From Thalassotalea_A litorea (GTDB lineage: Bacteria > Pseudomonadota > Gammaproteobacteria > Enterobacterales > Alteromonadaceae): 64,000 nt of DNA. The notes under the pieces were generated by a model that was not told where the DNA came from, searched no databases, and saw only the letters and a list, made by a program, of their open reading frames with translations. Below are positions 54,715-61,732 of the stretch, in pieces. The position numbers and the translations under genes were made by a program. The first letter of the stretch is position 1; each line of letters begins with the position of its first letter. The stretch is taken from positions 62,001 to 126,000 of the forward strand of contig NZ_JBHZSG010000002.1 in assembly GCF_043642205.1 (NCBI RefSeq), in the 5' to 3' direction.

Positions 54715-55208
54715 GTGCGTCTCCTTATGGCACCTTCACTCATTTGCGCAATTTGCTCTAGGGTCGTTTTTTTTATCGCCAATGAGTGGTGGAATTGGTT
54801 GGAAGCCGTTAGCGTTTTTAAGGCGTGTAAACGGCTGTGCAGGCGCTGACCAATGTGGCGTGATGAGGGATACGCCAAACTTGGTAAAAGCAGATTTAAG
54901 GCAAGGATCAGGTCGAGTAAATCCGAGGAGTGGTGATCGAACACCAAAACGTTTAAGCGGTATTTATCGGTTGAGCGTTGGCAAACTTCAACCAGCAAAG
55001 AGGGTTTGATTAGTTGAATACCCGATGGAGTTTTCACGCCGAATAGCATCTCGGCGCTCACTAACGCGCGTTGAAGCTCTATATCGTTCAACACGGGGTT
55101 ATCCGCGTGTAGCGCTGGCGGCGCTTCATCCGCCAATAACCTTTCTAAGAATGGGTGGTAGCCGATGACCTTAGAGACGCAGATCTGGTTTAATGTTGGT
55201 TTACGCAT
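54711..55208 (-). CDS. Small first protein of the recombinase-clamp operon
   Basis: This 165-residue hypothetical protein is helical, with the pattern LDLILALNLLLPSLAYP and a basic end (SEGAIRRRT). No domain is recognised; a DNA-binding role is possible. It starts the four-gene operon and is coupled to the next gene by a 4-bp overlap. A perfect 14-bp palindrome 50 bp upstream is the likely control site. Confidence 0.55.
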   Translation of the reverse strand: MRKPTLNQICVSKVIGYHPFLERLLADEAPPALHADNPVLNDIELQRALVSAEMLFGVKTPSGIQLIKPSLLVEVCQRSTDKYRLNVLVFDHHSSDLLDLILALNLLLPSLAYPSSRHIGQRLHSRLHALKTLTASNQFHHSLAIKKTTLEQIAQMSEGAIRRRT

Positions 55209-55257
55209 AGTATTTTCCTTTTCTTGATTTAACGCTCTCCTCTCTATGGGTATTTTT

Positions 55258-55271
55258 ATCCGTTAACGGAT
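55258..55271. promoter_or_regulatory. 14-bp palindrome before the recombinase-clamp operon
   Basis: ATCCGTTAACGGAT is a perfect palindrome in an AT-rich stretch, 50 bp upstream of the first start codon. It is a candidate operator. No regulator gene is obvious in the element itself. The stretch from here to 55521 shows no gene. Confidence 0.5.
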
Positions 55272-55521
55272 TAATTTTTTTAATTAGTCTTTTTTCTTCG
55301 GCGTGGGGCATTGAATTGGTGAGCTGACAGGTACGGCGTGTGTGCTCACTCCGATAATGAAAAGAGCACATCCTTCATGGAGAATCGTTCGATGACCAGA
55401 TCTGGTAATGTCGGAGTTTTGTATACTAGCGGCCGCGGCACTAGGCCGCTTGCCTGCCATTGTTGATGACGAGCTAGATGTGAAAGGTCAATATGAATAA
55501 AGGGCCGATTGGATCAATACC

Positions 55522-55681
55522 TGTTAATTTGCACTTAAAACTGATCCACAACTTGCATTGGAATTTGATCCACGCTAGATGAACTTATGTTTTACAAATC
55601 AGCCTATTGGTGAGAGATTCATGGCTCACTTTCTAATGCATCTTTCATTAAAAATGACTCAATTTTGGATGTAATTCAACA
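55522..55681 (+). repeat. MITE-like repeat, copy 1
   Basis: This 160-bp element starts TGTTAATTTGCACTTAAAA and ends TTCAACA. Its ends form an imperfect inverted repeat of about 25 bp. The same sequence occurs at 58352-58512 and 59324-59484. Repeated GATCCAC near the left end is typical of IS21-family termini, so it is probably a non-autonomous derivative. No coding capacity is seen. Confidence 0.85.
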
Positions 55682-55946
55682 ATTCTGGAAGTCTACGACT
55701 GCTTAACCTTAAGTAAATCAAAAAGATTTTATATAGAATCACAAATTCGCTCCAATCAACAACCAAACGTATTGAATGTTGATTTGCTGGGCCTGTCGGA
55801 ACTCTTCGTCTTTGCTCCCATGACTGATTTTTAGTCAACCAAAATGCTCATCTAAAACCCTCCCTCTGAAGTGTTAATGTGCATCGAAAATTACCAAGAC
55901 TGAACGTCTCAGGGCGTGAAACGGTCCCTAGACGCGCCGTTTCACT
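55682..55946. other. Intergenic stretch without gene
   Basis: Nothing recognisable lies between MITE copy 1 and the partial MITE end at 55947. It reads as decayed sequence. Confidence 0.4.
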
Positions 55947-55980
55947 CATTAAAACTGGCTCAATTTAGGATGCAATTCAA
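55947..55980 (+). repeat. Solo right end of the MITE-like repeat
   Basis: About 34 bases match the last part of the 160-bp repeat (CTCAATTTAGGATGCAATTC). The rest of the element is missing. It abuts the methylase remnant that begins at 55983. Confidence 0.7.
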
Positions 55981-55982
55981 TA

Positions 55983-56186
55983 TGCAAGCCACAGGCACCG
56001 AAGCTCTGCGTATCGGAAAAGAACTCAAGTCATTTGAGAAGAAACAAGCTGAGCTTAGCACTATCGAAGAACAGCTAAACACTACGCCGAAATGCGTATC
56101 ACCCTGGACTTATACGACGGCGTAAAAGCAAATTTGGAAACCTGCTAGCTGATGTAAAAGCCCTTTACGCAAAAGCGGTGAAGTAA
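55983..56186 (+). pseudogene. 3' remnant of a PglX-like adenine methyltransferase
   Basis: With two frameshifts the plus strand reads GKELKSFEKKQAELSTIEEQ, then YAEMRITLDLYDGVKAN and finally GNLLADVKALYAKAVK before TAA. The pattern MRI.LDLDDGVKVNYGK..LLA.VKA is what I know from the C-terminal end of BREX PglX and related N6-adenine methylases. The rest of the gene is gone. It suggests a former BREX-like or restriction locus. The stretch to 56513 has no other gene. Confidence 0.55.
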
Positions 56187-56513
56187 TATAACCAAGCTAG
56201 AAAAGGGATTGTTTGTATTCCTTCTAAATATTCTTGACATGTTTAAATTGTTTAAAGGGTACTGTCCCGAGTCCTAGGACTCGGGACTGGTAAGGGGGAT
56301 AAAAATGAAAAGTCAAGATATTGTCAGTATTACTGAAATTGGTGTCCCTTCACACTGAGTTATTTAATGAGAACTCCGTAGAAAGTGAACTATTAAGAAT
56401 TAACAAATCAAACGGTTTAATTTTTCTATCAAAAATCTACTATTAGTATAAATAATCAATGAAAAATAAACTTTTTGGTTGATCGGGTTTAAAATTTAGG
56501 TTATTTTTATACT

Positions 56514-57284
56514 GTGAGTATAAAAAATCAAAGTAAACTAAACCGCCTGCTTTCTATCGCACCCGACGGCGTCGTACTGACTTCTTCATGGCTGCTAGCG
56601 CAAGGCTATAGTTTACAATTACAAGCTAGGTATAAAAAAAGTCAATGGTTCGAATCATTTGGCAGAGGTGCCTTGGTGCGCAATGGAGATACCGTTGATT
56701 ATCTGGGAGGCATCCAAGCCTTACAGACTCAACTCAATTTATCGGTACACCCGGCTGCCAAGACAGCTTTAGTGCTGCAAGGTAAATCTCACTACTTAGA
56801 ATTTTCTACTCAAAAGGCACAATTATTCTCTGCCAAATCTGAAGTGCTACCCGCTTGGTTCAAAAAACGTGACTGGGAGGTAAAACTAGAAAGTAGCATC
56901 TCATCATTTTTACCAGTCGATCTTGGTATGGTGGAATATCAACATACGTCATTTTCGATAAAAATATCTAGCCCAGCTCGGGCCATAATGGAGTGTCTAT
57001 ATTTAGCCCCGAATGAACAGCCCTTACTCGAAGTATATGAGTTAATGGAAGGGCTAAATAACATACGTCCAATAACCGCCCAGAAGTTATTAGAAAGCTG
57101 CTCTTCCGTTAAAGTTAAACGATTATTTCTATACATGGCTGACAAAGCAGGTCATGACTGGCTGACGTATGTAAATCAAGACAACGTAGATCTTGGCAAA
57201 GGAAAGCGGCAAATCGTTTCTGATGGTGTGTATATCCCGAAGTATCAAATAACAGTCCCCAAAGAGCTGGAAACCCACAAATGA
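56514..57284 (+). CDS. abiEi: AbiEi-type antitoxin/regulator (locus 1)
   Basis: This 256-residue protein starts with a GTG. The N-terminus is a winged helix (LLSIAPDGVVLTSSWLLAQG, then SQWFESFGRGALVRNGDTV) and the remainder resembles the AbiEi antitoxin C-terminal domain (SPARAIMECLYLAPNEQPL). AbiEi represses the operon and counters the AbiEii nucleotidyltransferase in type IV toxin-antitoxin systems. It overlaps the toxin gene by 4 bp (ATGA). The toxin gene behind it is interrupted. Confidence 0.85.
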   Translation: MSIKNQSKLNRLLSIAPDGVVLTSSWLLAQGYSLQLQARYKKSQWFESFGRGALVRNGDTVDYLGGIQALQTQLNLSVHPAAKTALVLQGKSHYLEFSTQKAQLFSAKSEVLPAWFKKRDWEVKLESSISSFLPVDLGMVEYQHTSFSIKISSPARAIMECLYLAPNEQPLLEVYELMEGLNNIRPITAQKLLESCSSVKVKRLFLYMADKAGHDWLTYVNQDNVDLGKGKRQIVSDGVYIPKYQITVPKELETHK

Positions 57285-58183
57285 CTGAAAAATATGCTCA
57301 GCAAGTCAAGTTACTTCTTGATGTTTTGCCTGAAGTGGCGAAAGAGAACTGCTTTTCGTTACATGGAGGTACGGCGATCAACCTGTTTATTTTAAACATG
57401 CCAAGACTGTCTGTTGATATCGATCTTACCTATGTCTACATTCAAGATAGACAAGAAAGTATTGATACCATAAATGGTGCGCTGTAGAAAATAGCGACTC
57501 GTGTGCTTGCTCTACGGCCATCGTTACGAGTAGAACACAAAGACAATATTTGTAAGCTTTTGGTTGAAGAGCATGGTGTGCACATTAAAGTCGAGGTCAA
57601 TATGGTTGGGCGCGGCGTTATTGGCGATGCTGAGAACAAATTGCCGTTGTGTGAATTGGCGCAACAACAATTCGATGCATTTTGTGCAATAAATGTCGTG
57701 CCGTTAGCACAATTGTATGGAGGAAAAATATGTGCAGCGCTAGATAGACAGCATCCACGAGACTTATTTGATGTGCATCTACTATTACAAGAAAACAATT
57801 ATTCAAATGAAATCAAACGTGGCGTCATGTATTCCCTTGCGTGCAGCAATAGACCAACCCACGAACTGCTCAATCCAAATCTAACCGATCAACGCTCAGC
57901 GTTTGAAAATCAATTTCAAGGAATGTCGCCCATTGAATTTACGTATGCTGACTTTGTACAAACAAGATTAGATTTAATTAAGACAATATCCGATAGCTTG
58001 GATGACGATGATAAGAACTTCCTGCTTTGTTTGAATATGTCGGAGCCAGACTGGTCAATATACAATTTTGAGCATTATCCATCGATAAAATGGAAACTAC
58101 TTAACCTTAAGAAATTTAAAGACTCTAGACCAGATGATCACCAGCAGCATATGGAGCTACTTAAGAAAGTTCTAAATGTATAA
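57281..58183 (+). pseudogene. abiEii: AbiEii-type nucleotidyltransferase toxin with in-frame amber codon
   Basis: The frame encodes about 300 residues of an AbiEii/AbiGii toxin: HGGTAINLFILN, SVDIDLTY (the GG(S/T)..DxD nucleotidyltransferase motif) and, later, YGGKICAALDRQHPRDLFDV. A TAG at 57485-57487 interrupts it after codon 68, and the same frame continues without other damage. A single C-to-T change from CAG would explain it. The toxin is thus off unless the stop is suppressed, while the antitoxin gene is intact. Confidence 0.85.
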
Positions 58184-58351
58184 GGTTGGGAGAACATATG
58201 AGACCGATTTAATTTCAAGCTGTTGTACCTCCGAGTGACGTTTGTTTATTGGCTTACTCGCATAACGGCTAAGGTCAGGTTAATGACCGAATAATGAACA
58301 ATCACTAAATTCAATGTAAGTTGGCTCTGCGGCAATAGCAACGACCAGGCT

Positions 58352-58512
58352 TGTTAATTTGCACTTAAAACGGATCCCCAACTTGCAATGGAATTTAATC
58401 CACCCTAGATGAACTTATGTTTTACAAATCAGCCTATTGGTGAGAGATCAATGGCTCACTTTCTAATGCAATCTTTCATTAAAAATGACTCAATTTAGGA
58501 TGCAATTGAACA
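58352..58512 (+). repeat. MITE-like repeat, copy 2
   Basis: This is the second copy of the 160-bp element, with a few differences from copies 1 and 3. It separates the first AbiE-type locus from the YafNO locus. The 168 bp between the AbiEii stop and this copy hold no gene. Confidence 0.85.
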
Positions 58513-58616
58513 GGCATAATACCTAAAAGGCATTGTAAAGGCTTTTGTTATCATTATTAGCTCTTCTTGTGTGTTATAGTATACTTAATTTTGTACATAA
58601 TATTGAGGAGTGCACT

Positions 58617-58904
58617 ATGAGCGTACAACCTATATATGCAGAAAAAACGGTTTCTGTTACCGAGTTAAGGAAAAAGCCTGGCGATTATTTTATCGATGAG
58701 CCTGTTGCGGTGTTATCGAATAATAAAGCGACTGGGTATACGTTAAGCGCAGATTTATTTGAACAGATGTTAAAGCTATTAGAGACACAGTCGGCTGCGT
58801 CTACATTTAGACCTAGCCAAACGAGATTCGCTGAAATCTCCGAAAAAGGCGCCAAGCTGTTGCTATCGATGGATGACAATGATTTAAGCGAATTTATTGA
58901 ATGA
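58617..58904 (+). CDS. yafN: YafN-type antitoxin
   Basis: This 95-residue Phd/YefM-family antitoxin has the N-terminal EKTVSVTELRKKPGDYF and EPVAVLSNNKATGYTLS landmarks, followed by an acidic toxin-binding end (SMDDNDLSEFIE). The start is the ATG at 58617 behind TGAGGAG. It overlaps the toxin start by 4 bp. Confidence 0.85.
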   Translation: MSVQPIYAEKTVSVTELRKKPGDYFIDEPVAVLSNNKATGYTLSADLFEQMLKLLETQSAASTFRPSQTRFAEISEKGAKLLLSMDDNDLSEFIE

Positions 58905-59299
58905 TAAGAGTGTTTAAAAGCGCATTGATACGTCAACAATTGACTGACGATGAACTCGATAACTTAGTAAAGGATTTCAAGCGATACAAATTGACAGGTG
59001 TTTTACCTGATTTATTCGGTCGTGATGTGGCTTACGATCACCCGAATACGTTACCGATCATAACAGCAGAGCAAGTACAACATATCCATTTAGCGAGCGC
59101 GGATTCACCTTTTCCAATTAAGTTATTACAGTTTAAACGAACAAGTGATCAACATTTGTTGTATTGTCCATCCGCGATACACGATGACACGTATTTACTG
59201 ATGGCAATCTTATCCCCTAATGCGCATAAACAAGCGTTTGATAGAAATGTCATGTATAAACTCGGTGTTATGGCTGAAAAATTTAGACATAACTATTAA
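58901..59299 (+). CDS. yafO: YafO-type toxin
   Basis: This 132-residue protein matches the YafO family of ribosome-dependent mRNA interferases: FKRYKLTGVLPDLFGRDVAY, HIHLASAD, the SDQHLLYCPS strand, YLLMAILSPNAHKQA and MAEKFRHNY at the end. In E. coli yafNO belongs to the SOS-linked dinB operon; here it is a stand-alone pair between two MITE copies, fitting horizontal spread. Confidence 0.9.
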   Translation: MIRVFKSALIRQQLTDDELDNLVKDFKRYKLTGVLPDLFGRDVAYDHPNTLPIITAEQVQHIHLASADSPFPIKLLQFKRTSDQHLLYCPSAIHDDTYLLMAILSPNAHKQAFDRNVMYKLGVMAEKFRHNY

Positions 59300-59323
59300 A
59301 TCGATACGGACTAATAGCCCAAT

Positions 59324-59484
59324 TGTTAATTTGCACTTAAAACTGATCCACTACGTGCATTGAATTTTGATCCACCCTAGATGAACTTATGTTTTACAAA
59401 TCAGCCTGTTGGTGGGAGATTAATGGCTCACTTTCTAATCCAATCTTTCATTAAAAATGACTCAATTTAGGATGCAATTCAACA
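59324..59484 (+). repeat. MITE-like repeat, copy 3
   Basis: This is the third copy of the 160-bp element, closing the YafNO cassette on the right. Its last base directly abuts the duplicated AbiE junction sequence that follows. Confidence 0.85.
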
Positions 59485-59554
59485 AACAGTCCCCAAAGAG
59501 CTGGAAACCCACAAATGACTGAAAAATATGCTCAGCACGTCACATTACTGCTTG
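59485..59554 (+). repeat. Duplicate of the AbiEi/AbiEii junction
   Basis: About 70 bp nearly repeat 57251-57320, which spans the 3' end of abiEi and the first codons of abiEii of locus 1 (including AGTCCCCAAAGAGCTGG and ATGACTGAAAAATATGC). The reading frame breaks soon after. It starts exactly at the end of MITE copy 3. The rest up to 59780 holds no gene. Confidence 0.85.
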
Positions 59555-59780
59555 CCAACTTCATCCATGATGAGCACTCTTCGTTGCTAAATGAAACTAT
59601 CAAGTATGCGGTTATTACGGCTTAATCTGTATTAACTAACTACTTGGGTGTCATTTTTAGATTTAAGTAATGACTTATTCTGTATACAGCTGTAATACAC
59701 GTCTACTTGTTGATGTGTGGTTAAGTTGCAGGTTATACTGCCTTTAAATGTGATAAATGTGATAAATGTAGACTTAATCG

Positions 59781-60320
59781 ATGAAGCAAGCATTAGCCAT
59801 TCGCAGACTTAACGAGCTAGATTTACAAGGGCGTTATGTATTTTTGCACCGAGACTTAGCCAAAGTTTTTCACGAAGACTCCCCCCGTGCGTTGAACGAC
59901 AGCCTAGCCCGCTTAGTAAAAACAGGTGTACTCGAACGACCCGCCAGAGGTGTCTATGTGTACGGCTTATCAAAAAACAAAAACTCTTCAATGACCATTG
60001 AGTTGATTGCTATCGCGCTTAGAAGGGGCGAGTACAACTACGTAAGCCTGGAGTCGGCATTATCTTCATATGGGGTTATTTCTCAAATGCCAGTAGACAG
60101 ACTCACCTTAATGACAACCGGGAGAACGGGGACATACAAGACCAATTACGGCGTCATTGAGTTCACTCATACCAAACGTTCCGTTTCAGACATTTTAAGA
60201 CAGGTGATCACCACCAATAGGCCACTAAGGATCGCATCGAAGGTTGCCGCTTTAAGAGATTTGAAGCGTGTGGGACGTAATACGCATTTGATTAATATGG
60301 AGGCGATGGCCGATGGTTAA
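59781..60320 (+). CDS. abiEi: AbiEi-type antitoxin/regulator (locus 2)
   Basis: This 179-residue protein has a winged-helix N-terminus (YVFLHRDLAKVFHEDSPRAL, then LARLVKTGVLERPARGVYVY) and a short AbiEi-like C-terminal part (YNYVSLESALSSYGVIS, LTLMTTGRTGTY). It belongs to another subfamily than the 256-residue protein of locus 1. It overlaps the toxin gene by 8 bp. Confidence 0.85.
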   Translation: MKQALAIRRLNELDLQGRYVFLHRDLAKVFHEDSPRALNDSLARLVKTGVLERPARGVYVYGLSKNKNSSMTIELIAIALRRGEYNYVSLESALSSYGVISQMPVDRLTLMTTGRTGTYKTNYGVIEFTHTKRSVSDILRQVITTNRPLRIASKVAALRDLKRVGRNTHLINMEAMADG

Positions 60321-61236
60321 AACCAAAGAAGATTTTGATACGCTCGTGGAGATGGCCCTCGCTCAGGGAGGGACAAAGGATATGCGCCCTGTCATTGAGA
60401 AGGAGCTTCTTCATTACGACATCTTGTTTGCGCTGGATGAAGGTGGGTTGCTCGATCGGCTCGTTTTTCAAGGCGGTACGTCTTTGCGCCTATGCAGAGG
60501 GTCCAATCGATACAGTGAAGACTTAGATTTCGCTGGTGGGAGAGACTTCAGTAGCAAAATGTTGATGGAAATGAAAGAGGTCATAGAGACCTATATTGGA
60601 GAACGTTACGGGCTTGAGGTTACCGTCAAGGAGCCAAGTTCGCTCATGAAAGATCCGAAGTATACTGAGCTAAATATTGATAAATGGCAAATTTCGGTCG
60701 TGACGTCGCCAGAGCAAAAACACATGCCCAAACAACGGATCAAACTCGAAGTTGCCAATATCCCTGCCTATACCAAAGAACCTTTACCTCTGGGTAAGAA
60801 CTATGACTTCCTCCCAGATGGTTACTCATCCACGTTAATTTACACGGAAACTCTGGATGAGGTTATGGCTGATAAAATCATCTCCCTCCCGGCGACTCAG
60901 AAATACATTAGGCACCGAGATGTTTGGGATCTGGTGTTTTTGAAGCGACAGGGTGCTACGCTGAAAATTGAATTGGTGCGCCAGAAAATTGAAGACTACA
61001 AGATTGATGGCTTTGAGGACATGCTCGATGCTCGCATCCATTCGCTAAAAGACGTCGTGTTCTCTGACGCATTTCTCAAAGAGATGGAGCGATTCCTGCC
61101 AAGAGAGATCTTTGATGCCACGTTAGCAACGGATAAATTCAAAGATTACCTGTTAGCATCACTGACAACCATCCTTACCGACACAAGAAAGGGGCTGGAG
61201 GGCGTTAACTCGGACGGTCCAGGTTTTCCGATGTAA
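60313..61236 (+). CDS. abiEii: AbiEii/AbiGii-type nucleotidyltransferase toxin (locus 2)
   Basis: This 307-residue protein shows the nucleotidyltransferase motif FQGGTSLRLCRGSNRYSEDL followed by DFAGG, and further on TLDEVMADKIISLP and RHRDVWDLVFLKRQGA, all typical of AbiEii toxins. Related MenT toxins add nucleotides to tRNA; others use GTP. It is intact, unlike the toxin of locus 1. Confidence 0.9.
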   Translation: MVKTKEDFDTLVEMALAQGGTKDMRPVIEKELLHYDILFALDEGGLLDRLVFQGGTSLRLCRGSNRYSEDLDFAGGRDFSSKMLMEMKEVIETYIGERYGLEVTVKEPSSLMKDPKYTELNIDKWQISVVTSPEQKHMPKQRIKLEVANIPAYTKEPLPLGKNYDFLPDGYSSTLIYTETLDEVMADKIISLPATQKYIRHRDVWDLVFLKRQGATLKIELVRQKIEDYKIDGFEDMLDARIHSLKDVVFSDAFLKEMERFLPREIFDATLATDKFKDYLLASLTTILTDTRKGLEGVNSDGPGFPM

Positions 61237-61539
61237 CTGACCGTTACCCGTTTTCGGGAAGCCTCTGTCAGTGTCGGTTAAAGCGCATCCTTATTCGCCA
61301 AATTATGGTGCCTGCCAAGGTCATACGCATACGTTCGTGGCATGATAGGGACCTTAGAACGAGGTGCCTTGTCATGACAGAGCACACCGTCAGCAGGAAG
61401 ATTTTCATGCAACTTGGTCCGTAATTTATCGTCCTTTTCGCATCAATTGGTTTGATTTGGGCAAGCGCCATCCGCGGAAAAATCGATAAAAAACTGTCTA
61501 AGATGTGTCTAACTTATGTTCTAAGGCCTTGGTTCTTGG
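61237..61539. other. Intergenic region at the island edge
   Basis: No gene is supported. The sequence lies between the last toxin gene and the leader of the polysaccharide gene, so the island boundary is probably here. No tRNA or clear attachment site is visible. Confidence 0.45.
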
Positions 61540-61573
61540 GCGCTGGAGGTAGAGGCCGAATATGGGGTAGCGT
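61540..61573 (+). promoter_or_regulatory. JUMPStart/ops-like leader element
   Basis: The stretch contains GCTGGAGGTAGAGGCC and ends in GGGGTAGCGT. The latter differs at two positions from the 11-base ops core GGCGGTAGCGT, through which RfaH or a NusG paralogue loads on RNA polymerase in long polysaccharide operons. It lies about 160 bp before the start of the dehydratase gene. Confidence 0.5.
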
Positions 61574-61732
61574 AATCGAAGCGGCGATGGCACAATGGTA
61601 TTCGCGTGCTGTCCTAGGCCAAGACCCGAAAAGTTTCGGTAGGCGCCACCCGGTTCTGTTACAATGCTAAGGCGTGCAAGGCTCGATGAGCGTGTGCGGC
61701 GCTGTATTCGGTTAAAAAGAAGAAAAAATTCC

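Noticed and set aside
55916..56125. Small gene of 69 codons
   Set aside because: It starts in a MITE remnant and its later part is a frameshifted methylase end, so it is not an intact gene.
61268..61471. Small minus-strand gene at the island edge
   Set aside because: There is no ribosome binding site, the composition is unusual (Met and Arg-rich) and no family is recognised.
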